A DNA stretch of 64,000 nucleotides from Pseudomonas sp. P818 (GTDB lineage Bacteria > Pseudomonadota > Gammaproteobacteria > Pseudomonadales > Pseudomonadaceae). Made by a program: the position numbers and the translations under genes. The notes under the pieces were generated by a model. The model made no database searches. It was given only the letters and a program-made list of their open reading frames with translations, and was not told the DNA's origin. Location: assembly GCF_000418555.1 (NCBI RefSeq), contig NZ_ATKM01000017.1, forward strand, positions 186,001 to 250,000. Reading direction: 5' to 3'. Below, in pieces: positions 54,292-63,058 of the stretch (within the stretch, counting starts at the first letter, position 1; each line of letters begins with the position of its first letter).

Positions 54292-54693
54292 ATGAAAACC
54301 ACTCTACAGATCGCCGCCGCCTGCCTGTTCGACGAACGAGGCCGCCTGTTGCTGGTGCGCAAGCGCAATACCCGTTTCTTCATGCTGCCTGGCGGCAAGC
54401 GCGAGCCGGGCGAAGATGCGCTGTCTGCGCTCGAGCGCGAGCTGTTCGAGGAACTGGAACTGCAAATGGACACTGCGGCGCTGCTGCCGCTCGGCCAGTT
54501 CCACGCCCCCGCCGCCAACGAAGCCGATACCTGGGTACAGGCCGACATCTATCGCGCCGCCCTGCCCCGTGCCGTTCAAGCAGCCGCCGAGCTGGAAGAA
54601 CTGCGCTGGCTCGATACCAACCTGCCCCTGCCCGATGACCTGGCGCCGCTGCTTCGCGAGCAGGTATTGCCGGCCCTGCAACGGCTTCCTTGA
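54292..54693 (+). CDS. NUDIX hydrolase
   Basis: A 133-residue NUDIX enzyme. The full box G-x5-E-x7-REL-x-EE-L is present (GKREPGEDALSALERELFEE, about 37-56), so hydrolysis of a nucleoside-diphosphate derivative is expected; the substrate is unknown. Starts 41 bp after the YebC-like gene on the same strand and may be co-transcribed. Confidence 0.9.
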   Translation: MKTTLQIAAACLFDERGRLLLVRKRNTRFFMLPGGKREPGEDALSALERELFEELELQMDTAALLPLGQFHAPAANEADTWVQADIYRAALPRAVQAAAELEELRWLDTNLPLPDDLAPLLREQVLPALQRLP

Positions 54694-54791
54694 TCCACGG
54701 CAACGCACAGCCAGCTGTTCAGGCGTTAGGCTGCGCCGATAAACAGAACCATTCGCCTTGCCTGCAAACCCCATAGGAAACGAGGTTTGCC

Positions 54792-55121
54792 ATGAGTATC
54801 ACGTCCGCCCAGATCTGCCAGGCCGCCGACCAGTTGCAGGGTTTCGTCGGCTTCAATGCCAAGACCGGCCAGTACCTGCTGCGTTTTTCCGAAGACAGCT
54901 TCGGCCTCGATGTGCCGGCCGAGACCATCACCCCCACCTGCGAGTACGTCTGGCATGCCGACGAAGGCGAGCTGATGCGCCTGGATCGCCACCGCCTGGC
55001 CTGGTTGCAGGAGCAGCGTATCGATGACCGGGTCAATCTCAGCGAACCGCTGCGCGTTTACCTGCGCCGCAACGACCTGCCGGAAATCCGCGCCGAACGC
55101 CGTCGCCTGGCGCCAGCCTGA
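54792..55121 (+). CDS. Conserved hypothetical protein
   Basis: A 109-residue soluble protein, MSITSAQICQAADQLQGFVG..., with TGQYLLRFSEDSFGLDVPAE and RLDRHRLAWLQEQRIDDRVN. It has no family I can name. Its codon use is normal for the genome and it follows the NUDIX gene by 98 bp. Confidence 0.72.
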   Translation: MSITSAQICQAADQLQGFVGFNAKTGQYLLRFSEDSFGLDVPAETITPTCEYVWHADEGELMRLDRHRLAWLQEQRIDDRVNLSEPLRVYLRRNDLPEIRAERRRLAPA

Positions 55122-55285
55122 ATCGCCCGTCCGCGCTTGCGGCTGCAAGGCCGCCATGCCGCCATGCCGCCATGCCGCGCGCATCGAACCACAGTGCAAC
55201 ATCGGTGCGCACGGCGCGTCCATCTTTGGCCACAGCACGATATGGTTCTGGTTTAATGGACAGCCTCCGCGTCTCGTAGCTGCCG

Positions 55286-55696
55286 ATGCTCTCCACCCGC
55301 TACCGCCGTCTTCCCCACCTGCTCCGCCCACTGGTCGACAAATTCTATCGCGGCCATCGATCACCTATGCGCAGCCAGGCCGGCGACGAGATCTGGGTCG
55401 CCGAGCAGGGCGATGAAATCGTCGCAGCCCTCAGCCTGCGTGCAGTGGCAGGCGGGCAATGGCTCACCGGCCTGTTCGTCGCCCCGGCGCTGCGCCGACA
55501 GGGTTTAGCTGCCGCCTTGCTCAATCACAGCCTGGCAACACACCCAGAGGCGGTCTGGCTGTTCTGCCATCCCGACCTGCTGGGCTTCTACCAGCGCCAA
55601 GGTTTCGTAACCGGCCAGCCCCTTCCGAACGAACTGGCCGAACGACTGGCCCGCTATCAGCGCAACAAGGCTTTAGTCTGCCTGCGCGCTCATTAA
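55286..55696 (+). CDS. GNAT family N-acetyltransferase
   Basis: A 136-residue acetyltransferase with acetyl-CoA motif A LTGLFVAPALRRQGLAAALL (about 60-79, containing the RRQGLA pyrophosphate loop) and the later FCHPDLLGFYQRQGFVTG. The acceptor is unknown. No strong ribosome site is seen before the ATG at 55286. Confidence 0.87.
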   Translation: MLSTRYRRLPHLLRPLVDKFYRGHRSPMRSQAGDEIWVAEQGDEIVAALSLRAVAGGQWLTGLFVAPALRRQGLAAALLNHSLATHPEAVWLFCHPDLLGFYQRQGFVTGQPLPNELAERLARYQRNKALVCLRAH

Positions 55697-55804
55697 GGCA
55701 GCCTGTCGCCCAGGCAAAAATACTGCCATTTCGCTCAGCAATGCCCCTTGCCATTAGCGTTCAAAGCTCTGCATGCTTGTTCCATAACAACGAATAGAAA
55801 CGCT

Positions 55805-56851
55805 ATGGCTACCCAGACCGCTCGCTTGCTGAAGCGCCTGCGCAACGACTTCCAGCTTTCGATCATCACCCTGATGGGGCTGTTCGGGGTCATCGGCATC
55901 TCGCCCTATGCCGTCTACCGCCTGCTCAATGGCAATTATCTGGTCGGCATCGCCGACACCATCATCGTTCTGTCCACGGTATTCGCCGTACTCTACGCCT
56001 GGGTAGCCCGCGATACGGTGAAACCGGGTATCTACCTGGCAGCGGTGTTTTCCGTCAGTGCCACGCTGATCGCCATCAACCTTGGGGTCAACGGTCTGTT
56101 CTGGATCTATCCGCTGATCCTCTTCAACTTCTTCATGGTCACCCCCGGCAAGGCACTACTGGCTACCGCCCTGGTGCTGATCAGCCTGGTCAGCTATGCC
56201 CTGCTGATGCCTGGCAGCGTGTTCGAGAGCCACTACCAGATGGTCTCTTTCCTGGTCACCGGCATGATGGCCAGCGTGCTCAGCTTCATCTTCGCCTTCC
56301 GTACGCGCACCCAACGCGACCAGCTGCAACTGCTGGCGACACACGATCCACTCACCGGAGCACGCAATCGCCGGGCGATGAACGAAGAGCTGAAGATCGC
56401 CATGGCCAGCCATCGACGCTACAGCGACAGTTATGGCTTGTTGGTGATGGACCTGGACCACTTCAAACAGATCAACGACCGCTTTGGCCATCATGTCGGC
56501 GACCAGGTGCTGGTGGCATTCGTCGAGCTGATCACGCGCTGCTGCCGCAAGGAGGACCGCCTGTTCCGCTTCGGTGGCGAAGAGTTTCTGCTATTGCTGC
56601 CCAATACCGAGGCGGAGGGCCTGCGTACCGCTGCGCAGAACCTGCTGAGCAAGGTCGCCAACGAGCTGTACGGCCCGGGCGGCGCGGTGACCGTTTCCAT
56701 CGGCGGCGCGATCCTGCATAGCGGCGAGCATTGGGAAAGCTGGCTGCAGCGCGCCGACGAATGCCTGTATCGAGCCAAGAGCGAGGGGCGCAATCGCGCG
56801 GTGATCGCCGACGCACCGGGCAGTTCGCATAGAGCGGCCGCCGGCCGTTGA
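55805..56851 (+). CDS. Membrane diguanylate cyclase (GGDEF)
   Basis: A 348-residue protein with five to six N-terminal membrane helices (about 18-170), then a GGDEF domain: HDPLTGARNRRAMNEELKIA, DLDHFKQINDRFGHHVGDQV and active GGEEF at 257-261. I-site RKED is five residues before it. It has the same overall plan as the cyclase at 45823 but an unrelated membrane half. The start at 55805 is chosen as the first ATG before the membrane region. It ends 4 bp from the convergent secreted protein gene. Confidence 0.92.
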   Translation: MATQTARLLKRLRNDFQLSIITLMGLFGVIGISPYAVYRLLNGNYLVGIADTIIVLSTVFAVLYAWVARDTVKPGIYLAAVFSVSATLIAINLGVNGLFWIYPLILFNFFMVTPGKALLATALVLISLVSYALLMPGSVFESHYQMVSFLVTGMMASVLSFIFAFRTRTQRDQLQLLATHDPLTGARNRRAMNEELKIAMASHRRYSDSYGLLVMDLDHFKQINDRFGHHVGDQVLVAFVELITRCCRKEDRLFRFGGEEFLLLLPNTEAEGLRTAAQNLLSKVANELYGPGGAVTVSIGGAILHSGEHWESWLQRADECLYRAKSEGRNRAVIADAPGSSHRAAAGR

Positions 56852-56855
56852 AATA

Positions 56856-57182
56856 TCAGCGGCTGCGTTGCTGCTGATAACTGCCGCTACCGGGCTGCCG
56901 CTCGATGATCAGCCCGCCCGGATATTCGGTGCTCTGGCGAATCCCGCCGCGCGTCTCGATGGACTGGCTACCGTAGCGACTTTCCTGACGCACGCTGCCC
57001 TGCGGCAGACGCTGACCGCCGTAGAGATTGTGCTGCTCGTAGCTCGACGAGCCAGACACACTGCCACTGGCGCCGGGGCTGACATAAGTTTTGGGGATGA
57101 CGCGAATGGTCTGCGGCTGATCGGCGAAAGCCGCAGCAGCTATGGATGCAGCGAAAATCATCAAAATCGAACGGAACAACAT
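56856..57182 (-). CDS. Small secreted hypothetical protein
   Basis: A 108-residue exported protein. Signal peptide about 1-20 (SILMIFAASIAAAAFA), then a Ser/Gly/Gln/Tyr-rich mature part (SGSVSGSSSYEQHNLYGGQR, SYQQQRSR at the end) that looks disordered. No family recognised. GGGAG lies 8 bases before the ATG at 57182. Confidence 0.75.
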   Translation of the reverse strand: MLFRSILMIFAASIAAAAFADQPQTIRVIPKTYVSPGASGSVSGSSSYEQHNLYGGQRLPQGSVRQESRYGSQSIETRGGIRQSTEYPGGLIIERQPGSGSYQQQRSR

Positions 57183-57715
57183 GAGCAACTCCCAGAAGGC
57201 CCGACCTGCAGCCCAGCCAAAACATGACCTTAGTTTTGACAGCAGAGAGCGCAAATGTTGCAATGCCTGAGCGCTACATACGACAAAGGGGCGGCCGAAG
57301 CTGACCCTTTGATATTCATGGTGCGGAGACAGGAATCGAACCTGCGACCTTTGCATTACGAAATATCGCACCTCTCATGGCCAAAGCTGGAAGCCAGTAA
57401 AACCGGGGCCTCCCCCTCGTCGTCACCTTGCCCCGCTTTCTAGAGATTTGCCCCCTTTGTGGGACACCTCTTCACCTCACAAGCCACACCGCCGAACACA
57501 TCAAAAAACACCTTTCAGAGTGCTTTTATGGGTGCTAATCTGTGAGCGCTTACCCCGTGGTCGCACAAATGACATGAAGAAAAGACCCTAACCAAGATAG
57601 CTCGGCCCACAGTGAGAGAGCCCAGATTAGCTCAGTGAAGCTTGACGGTTCGGCCCTTAGAGATGAGCTCAGGCACGACAGAAGCGCGGATAGCAGAGAA
57701 CAGGTGGATATGGCG
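57183..57715. other. Intergenic region with tRNA-Thr remnant
   Basis: 533 bases between the secreted protein and the antitoxin. The main content is the partial tRNA-Thr copy at 57288-57362; no integrase or other gene is seen. About 57470-57710 is AT-richer than its surroundings and would contain the toxin-antitoxin promoter. Confidence 0.7.
57288..57362 (-). repeat. Partial duplicate of tRNA-Thr 3' half and downstream flank
   Basis: 57320-57362 copies, with a few changes, the 3' half of the tRNA-Thr at 58540-58615 (GGAGACAGGAATCGAACCTG on the plus strand is shared). 57288-57319 copies the flank beyond the tRNA 3' end (CCGAAGCT, ACCCTTTGAT, TTCATGGTGC). It cannot form a whole tRNA. The pair of copies 1.2 kb apart looks like attL/attR of an element integrated at the tRNA. 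Confidence 0.75.
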
Positions 57716-57988
57716 ATGACTTATGCGGTTTTGGCTGACGTTGCGGCGTCGGTGACAGAACTAAAAAAAGACCCTATGGGCACCATCCGCGAAGGTGGCG
57801 GCGAAACGGTCGTGATCCTCAATCGAAATGAACCAGCGTTCTATGCCGTGCCACCCGCACGCTACGAAGCTATGCTGGAGCTGATTGACGATCTGCGATT
57901 GGCTGAAATCGTACGCGCTCGGGCTGGTGAGCCTACTGTACGAGTAGATATCGATGACCTCATCGCGCAAGCCGGCGGAGCCGACTAA
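57716..57988 (+). CDS. Type II antitoxin, Phd/YefM-like
   Basis: A 90-residue antitoxin: MTYAVLADVAASVTELKKDP, GGETVVILNRNEPAFYAVPP and a C-terminal acidic helix. It should bind DNA at its N-terminus and neutralise the toxin with its C-terminus. ATG 57716 is preferred because AGGTGG lies 8 bases upstream; ATG 57710 (two residues longer) is possible. It overlaps the toxin gene by 35 bp, which couples their translation, and autoregulation is expected. Confidence 0.87.
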   Translation: MTYAVLADVAASVTELKKDPMGTIREGGGETVVILNRNEPAFYAVPPARYEAMLELIDDLRLAEIVRARAGEPTVRVDIDDLIAQAGGAD

Positions 57989-58268
57989 GTACGCCCTGGA
58001 GTTCAACGCCCAAGCGCTCAAGGAGTGGGGCAAGCTGGGCAACACCATCCAGCTGCAGTTCGCCAAAAAGCTCAAGGAACGCCTTGAGAACCCCCGAGTC
58101 GAGGCCGACAAGCTCCGGGATATGCCCAACTGCTACAAGATCAAGCTGCGCTCCATCGGCTACCGGCTGGTCTATGAGGTGATCGACAGCCGCCTGGTTG
58201 TTACCGTGATCGCCGTGGGCAAGCGAGAGCGCAGCAAGGTCTATGGCAGTGCCGCCAGCCGCTTGTAA
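57954..58268 (+). CDS. Type II toxin, RelE/ParE family
   Basis: A 104-residue toxin of the RelE/ParE fold: KYALEFNAQALKEWGKLGNT, DMPNCYKIKLRSIGYRLVYE and VVTVIAVGKRERSKVY. The conserved basic residues and the RLVYEV strand match RelE-type mRNA interferases more than ParE gyrase poisons; the exact target is inferred. It starts inside the antitoxin gene. The pair lies between the two tRNA-Thr copies, as is common for genomic-island cargo. Confidence 0.9.
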   Translation: MTSSRKPAEPTKYALEFNAQALKEWGKLGNTIQLQFAKKLKERLENPRVEADKLRDMPNCYKIKLRSIGYRLVYEVIDSRLVVTVIAVGKRERSKVYGSAASRL

Positions 58269-58539
58269 GTGGCCTCTATCAATGCCCCCACCACGCCACG
58301 TTTTCATCATCTATTGATGAAGCTTTTTTTTTAAACGCGAACCGGTGCTTGATGATCTTGACTGGAAAGGTGGAATCGCTGTCCACGCTATGGGAGGCCG
58401 TCCAGTGATCTACGTCGTGACGGGGATGCTTCGTCGGGAGCGAGTTGCGTTGGATGCATTACAGTAAGCACCTTTGTAGTCACTTCGTAGTCACCCCAAA
58501 ACGACAAAGGGCTAGCCGAAGCTAACCCTTTGATTTTCA

Positions 58540-58615
58540 TGGTGCCGGAGACAGGAATCGAACCTGCGACCTTCGCGTTACGAGTGCGCTGCTCTACCGA
58601 CTGAGCTACACCGGC
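58540..58615 (-). tRNA. tRNA-Thr (CGT)
   Basis: A complete 76-base tRNA on the minus strand including encoded CCA. Acceptor starts GCCGGTG, D-arm GCTCAGTCGGTAGAGC, anticodon loop CTCGTAA (anticodon CGT, reading ACG), T-arm with GGTTCGATTCC. The sequence resembles E. coli tRNA-Thr(CGT). Its 3' half is duplicated at 57320-57362. Confidence 0.96.
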
Positions 58616-58669
58616 GGGAAACGCCGGCATTATGCGAGTTGCCGCGCCGACGCTCAAGTCGCTGTTGCT

Positions 58670-59515
58670 TCAGTTGTCGAGCAGTTCGATACGATCGTCG
58701 TGAATGCGGATCAGCCCCTGCTTGTAGAGCCCGCCGATAGCCTTCTTGAAGTTGCCCTTGCTGACCCGAAACTGTTCGGCGATCAGCTCCGGAGGGCTCT
58801 TGTCGCCCAATGCCAGCACACCGCCCTGATCACGCAGGCGCTCGATGATCTGCTCGGCCAGACCACTGGCAGCCTCGTGACCGATGGGCTGCAGGCTCAG
58901 GCTGATCTTGCCGTCGGCACGCAGCTCCTTGATATAGCCCTTCTCGCGCATGCCGCTGCGGATGAACTTGAACAGCTCGTTCTTGTGGATCAGGCCCCAA
59001 TGCTTGCCGTCGATAATGGCCTTGAAGCCTAGATCGGTGCGCTCGACCACCAGCAGATCCACTTCCTGGCCGACCTGGTAGTTGGCAGGCACCTTGTCCA
59101 GATGACGATCCAGGCGCGCAGTGGCGGTGAGGCGGCGAGTGCGCTTGTCCAGGTACAGGTAGACCACGCAGTAGTCACCGATCTGCAGCGGGCGCTTCTC
59201 TTCGGAATGCGGCAGCAACAGGTCCTTGGGCAGGCCCCAGTCGAAGAACAGGCCGACGCGGTTGATATCCACCACCTTGAGGCTGGCGAACTCACCGAGC
59301 TGGATCTTCGGCTTGAGCGTGGTGGCGATCAGCTTGTCTTCGCTGTCGAGGTAGATGAACACGTTGAGCCAGTCCTCGACCTCGCTCGGCGTGTCCTTGG
59401 GGATGTAGCGCTTGGGCAGGAGGATTTCGCCATCGGCACCACCGTCCAGATACAGACCGAAGTCGGTGTGCTTGACCACCTGCAAAGAATTCATCCGCCC
59501 GATAACGGCCATCAT
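58670..59515 (-). CDS. CvfB family S1 RNA-binding protein
   Basis: A 281-residue protein with three S1-like RNA-binding barrels in order (MNSLQVVKHTDFGLYLDGGA; FASLKVVDINRVGLFFDWGL; VDLLVVERTDLGFKAIIDG) and a C-terminal winged helix (ELIAEQFRVSKGNFKKAIGG). This is the CvfB/YitL layout, a post-transcriptional regulator in Gram-positive bacteria; the role in Pseudomonas is unproven. GAGG precedes the ATG at 59515. Located 55 bp from the tRNA on the same strand. Confidence 0.9.
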   Translation of the reverse strand: MMAVIGRMNSLQVVKHTDFGLYLDGGADGEILLPKRYIPKDTPSEVEDWLNVFIYLDSEDKLIATTLKPKIQLGEFASLKVVDINRVGLFFDWGLPKDLLLPHSEEKRPLQIGDYCVVYLYLDKRTRRLTATARLDRHLDKVPANYQVGQEVDLLVVERTDLGFKAIIDGKHWGLIHKNELFKFIRSGMREKGYIKELRADGKISLSLQPIGHEAASGLAEQIIERLRDQGGVLALGDKSPPELIAEQFRVSKGNFKKAIGGLYKQGLIRIHDDRIELLDN

Positions 59516-59751
59516 GTCCACCTCGCCAAAACAGCCGGGCATTCTACCTGAGTTGGCGCACGACCGGGCTGGCTGCGTGGCGAATCGACGGCCGGTCACC
59601 AGGTCGTATAAGTGTCTGGAAAACAAGCCATAAAGTGTCGCGAAAACTCGCCCATGCGCAGCGTTGTGGCGGGTAACGGGGTGATTACCCGAGCAGAAAC
59701 AGGCGAATTGAGGCATAATGGCCGGCCGCCCATCTGAAAGAGATCAAGGTC

Positions 59752-59943
59752 ATGGCCACCCTTCGCGTCAAGTCGTCCGCCAGCAAAGTCAGCAAACCCG
59801 CACCTGCCGTGGAAACCCGCGAGTCCATCGAGGCGCAGATCGCTGCCTTCCTGCAGAGCGGCGGCGAGATCCAGCAGATCGCCAAGGGCGTCAGCGGCCA
59901 GACCTATGGCGGCACTCGCCAGATCACCATCAGCAAGAAGTGA
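59752..59943 (+). CDS. Small conserved hypothetical protein
   Basis: A 63-residue basic protein, MATLRVKSSASKVSKPAPAV then a helix (RESIEAQIAAFLQSGGEIQQ) and a GGTRQITISKK end. A family of short Pseudomonas proteins with this GGEIQQIAKGVSGQ segment exists to my memory, without known function; a nucleic-acid-binding role is possible from the basic composition only. Confidence 0.72.
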   Translation: MATLRVKSSASKVSKPAPAVETRESIEAQIAAFLQSGGEIQQIAKGVSGQTYGGTRQITISKK

Positions 59944-59979
59944 TCACCTCGGGTGCGCACCGCGCACCCAGCCCCCGCT

Positions 59980-61125
59980 TTATTCGCTCGCCAGCCCCAA
60001 GCGCAGCAACTGCCCCTTGGGCGCATCCGTCAGCACGTAGATATAGCCGTCCGGCCCCTGCCGTACATCGCGTATCCGTGCTTTCAATGGCTCCAGCAAA
60101 CGTTCCTCATGCACGATCCGATCGCCATCGAGTTGCAGGCGAATCAGCGCCTGGCCGGCCAGTGCGCCGATAAACAGGTTCTGCTGCCAGGCTGGGAAAC
60201 GCTCGGCGTCGTAGAACGCCATGCCGCTGATGGCCGGTGACTTTTCCCAGACATGGTGTGGCGCCTCGGTACCTTCGACCGTTTTGCCCTTGGCTTCGGG
60301 GATCGGCAGCATCGAGTAGTTGATGCCGTGAGTAGCCAGCGGCCAGCCATAGTTCTTGCCGGCTTCGGGAATGTTGATTTCATCGCCGCCGCGCGGGCCG
60401 TGCTCGTGAGTCCAGAGGCGGCCGCTCCAGGGGTTGAGCGCCGCACCTTGCTGGTTGCGATGTCCGTAGGACCAGATTTCCTCACGCGCGCCATCGCGGG
60501 AAACGAAAGGATTGTCCTCGGGAATGCGTCCGTCCGGGAAAATGCGCACCAGCTTGCCCTGCAGCTTGTCCAGCTCCTGCGCGGTTGGGCGGTCGTTGTT
60601 GTCGCCCAGGGCAATGAACAGGTGACCGTCACGGTCGAACACCAGGCGCGAGCCGAAGTGCGTGCCGCTGGACAGCTTGGGCTGCTGGCGGAAAATCACC
60701 TCGAAGTCTTCCAGGGCCGAAGCATCGGCCGACAGCTTGCCGCGCCCAACCGCCGTACCCGCGGCGCCGTCGCCCTTCTCGGCGTAGGACAGGTAGACCA
60801 GACGGTCCTCGGTGAAATCGGGCGACAGCACCACATCGAGCAAACCACCCTGATTGACGGCAAAGACCTCCGGCACGCCACGCAATGGCTCGGACAGCTG
60901 GCCTTCGGTGCTGACCCGGCGCAAAGCGCCGGAACGTTCGGTCACCAGATAACCCTGGCCATCAGGAAGAAAGGCTACCGCCCAGGGATTGGCCAGGCCT
61001 TCGGCGACGGTATGGACCTGCAATGGTCCCGATTCGGAGGATAATTGCCGATCTTCGGCGAGGCTGTACTGGCAACCGAACAGGGCGACCATAGCGAAGG
61101 CGGCGAGCGGTTTCAGGCGCGGCAT
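59980..61125 (-). CDS. PQQ-dependent sugar dehydrogenase (YliI/Asd-like)
   Basis: A 381-residue exported enzyme. A signal peptide, possibly lipoprotein type (MVALFGCQYSLA, cysteine at about 18), is followed by a six-bladed propeller of the glucose/sorbosone dehydrogenase family: NPWAVAFLPDGQGYLVTERS, SSGTHFGSRLVFDRDGHLFI, HRNQQGAALNPWSGRLW, HEHGPRGGDEINI. The catalytic His region and PQQ-binding residues of soluble aldose dehydrogenases appear intact. It would oxidise aldoses in the periplasm. GGAG lies 9 bases before the ATG at 61125. Confidence 0.88.
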   Translation of the reverse strand: MPRLKPLAAFAMVALFGCQYSLAEDRQLSSESGPLQVHTVAEGLANPWAVAFLPDGQGYLVTERSGALRRVSTEGQLSEPLRGVPEVFAVNQGGLLDVVLSPDFTEDRLVYLSYAEKGDGAAGTAVGRGKLSADASALEDFEVIFRQQPKLSSGTHFGSRLVFDRDGHLFIALGDNNDRPTAQELDKLQGKLVRIFPDGRIPEDNPFVSRDGAREEIWSYGHRNQQGAALNPWSGRLWTHEHGPRGGDEINIPEAGKNYGWPLATHGINYSMLPIPEAKGKTVEGTEAPHHVWEKSPAISGMAFYDAERFPAWQQNLFIGALAGQALIRLQLDGDRIVHEERLLEPLKARIRDVRQGPDGYIYVLTDAPKGQLLRLGLASE

Positions 61126-61208
61126 CGTGGCGTCTCCAGGCTTCAGACAAGCCGGCATAGTGCAACAGCCTTCCAGCCGTGGCAGCCCTGCAAAGGTTTC
61201 CTCAGGTT

Positions 61209-61934
61209 TCAGTCCGTCAGGTAGCGCTGCTCGATTCGCTGGTACTCGCCGCTCTCCCTGAGCATGTGCAGCCCCTCATCGAAACGCCGACGCTGTTCGT
61301 CCTGGCGAAAGCCGACGCGGTAAGGAGTCGGCGGGAAAATCTCGAACCAGGCCAGCGGCTGGTGGATGTCGACCTGATCGGCAACCTCGCGGTTGAAGTA
61401 CTGAATGATCAGCTTGTCAGCCACCACCACGTCAATGCGCCCGCTGTACAAGAGGCGGTTACGATTGATCTGCAACGCCTCTTCGCGATAACGCGGATTG
61501 CCCATGGCCATACGCTCGAAATCCGGCCCGAGCAGAAAGCGGGCGCGCTGGAAGGCGCTCACGGAATACCGGCCAAGATCAGCAACACGCTCAATCCGGT
61601 AGCCACGTCTGGCCAGCGCGACCGCAGCGTTGTGATAGTGGATATAAACGTTCGAGTAAAAGGCCTCCACCCCGCTGCGCTCATGGGTGGTGGTGATGGC
61701 GTCGATCTCGCCACGCCGCAGCATCAGGTGCAGGCGCTCCATAGGCGCGTAATAGGCGGTCAGTTCGAAACCGGCGTTGGCCGCGGCACGCGCCACGATC
61801 TCGTATTCCAGGCCCCGCGGCTCACCCTCGAAGACGTAAGGCGGCTTGTGCGTACCGAAGCCAACGTGCAGCACCTGCGCCGCATCCGCCACGCTCAGGC
61901 ATGCCAATATCAAGCCCACCCACCATCTGACCAT
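61209..61934 (-). CDS. Periplasmic substrate-binding protein (SBP_bac_3 family)
   Basis: A 241-residue exported binding protein. Signal peptide (WWVGLILACLSVADA), then the extracellular solute-binding family 3 fold: LHVGFGTHKPPYVFEGEPRG, GLEYEIVARAAANAGFELTA, MLRRGEIDAITTTHER. No ABC permease or ATPase is next to it, so it may be an orphan binding protein or signalling partner. Same strand as the sugar dehydrogenase, 83 bp apart. Confidence 0.86.
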   Translation of the reverse strand: MVRWWVGLILACLSVADAAQVLHVGFGTHKPPYVFEGEPRGLEYEIVARAAANAGFELTAYYAPMERLHLMLRRGEIDAITTTHERSGVEAFYSNVYIHYHNAAVALARRGYRIERVADLGRYSVSAFQRARFLLGPDFERMAMGNPRYREEALQINRNRLLYSGRIDVVVADKLIIQYFNREVADQVDIHQPLAWFEIFPPTPYRVGFRQDEQRRRFDEGLHMLRESGEYQRIEQRYLTD

Positions 61935-62080
61935 CGCCTACCCCGCTATCGAACCTGCCAGAGCATAGACGGCTGGCCGCCTCCATAACCAGAGTGGATG
62001 CCGGCCGATTCATTCCGCTTTGCCCTATCGCGGCTAGACTGGCTGCACGCATTTTGCGCCCGACTTCAGGAGATCAGACC

Positions 62081-63058
62081 ATGCTCAAAGCCGAATACCA
62101 GCATCGCGGCCCGGTGCCACAGGACGTCATCAGCGCGGTGCCCTTGCAGCTGCCGGAGCCCGCCGCCGGGCAGGTGCGGGTCAAGGTGCTGGCTGCGCCA
62201 ATCAACCCATCCGACGTGCTGACCCTGACCGGCGCCTACGGCATGCTGCCGCCACTGCCTGCGGTCGGTGGCAATGAAGGCGTCGGCAAGGTCGAAGCGC
62301 TCGGCGAAGGCGTCAGCAATTTCAAGGTCGGCCAGACCGTGCTGCTGCCGGTGGGCTGCGGCACCTGGGTCACCGCCATGAACGCAGCGGCAGACAAGCT
62401 CATCCCTCTGCCGGACGCCGACCCGCAGCAGTTGGCCATGCTTACCGTCAACCCGCCGACCGCCTCGCTGCTGCTGAGCGAGTTCGTCGACCTCAAGCCG
62501 GGCGACTGGGTGATCCAGAACGCCGCCAACTCGGGCGTGGGGAGCTATCTGATTCAACTGGCCAAGCTGCGCGGCTTCAAGACCATCAACGTGGTGCGAC
62601 GCGAATCGGCGGTCGCCGCCGTCGAGGCCGAAGGCGGCGATCTGGTACTGGTGGACGGCCCGGACCTGGCCAAGCGTGTGCGTGCAGCCACTGGCGGCGC
62701 GGAAGTACGTCTGGGCATCGATGCCGTAGGTGGCGCCAGCACCGATCACATCGCCGCGGCCCTGGCCAACGGCGGTGTGCTGGTGAACTACGGCATGATG
62801 AGCGGCCAGCCCTGCCAGGTTTCGCCTGCCTCCTTCGTGTTCCGCGACGTCACCCTGCGCGGCTTCTGGCTGGCCAAGTGGTTCCAGCAGGCCAGCCAGG
62901 CGCAGCAGATGAAGGTGTTCGGCGAATTGGTACAGTTGATCGCCAGCGGCAAGCTGAAGACGCGCGTTGCGGCCACCTACGATCTGGCACACATCAAGGA
63001 TGCCGTGGCGGCAGCCGCCAGCGGCGAGCGTGACGGCAAGATTTTGCTGGTGCCTTGA
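62081..63058 (+). CDS. Zinc-type alcohol dehydrogenase family (MDR) oxidoreductase
   Basis: A 325-residue medium-chain reductase: PINPSDVLTLTGAYGMLPPL, VGGNEGVGKVEALGEGV, and the Rossmann region QNAANSGVGSYLIQLAKLRG. It resembles MECR/quinone-type enoyl reductases more than zinc alcohol dehydrogenases, since the structural zinc Cys cluster is missing. The substrate (2-enoyl thioester, quinone or similar) is unknown. AGGAGATCAGACC precedes the ATG. Confidence 0.88.
   Translation: MLKAEYQHRGPVPQDVISAVPLQLPEPAAGQVRVKVLAAPINPSDVLTLTGAYGMLPPLPAVGGNEGVGKVEALGEGVSNFKVGQTVLLPVGCGTWVTAMNAAADKLIPLPDADPQQLAMLTVNPPTASLLLSEFVDLKPGDWVIQNAANSGVGSYLIQLAKLRGFKTINVVRRESAVAAVEAEGGDLVLVDGPDLAKRVRAATGGAEVRLGIDAVGGASTDHIAAALANGGVLVNYGMMSGQPCQVSPASFVFRDVTLRGFWLAKWFQQASQAQQMKVFGELVQLIASGKLKTRVAATYDLAHIKDAVAAAASGERDGKILLVP

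Noticed and set aside
57255..57443. Short plus-strand frame across the tRNA-Thr remnant
   Set aside because: Its translation (QESNLRPLHYE) is a common artefact of reading antisense through tRNA sequence.
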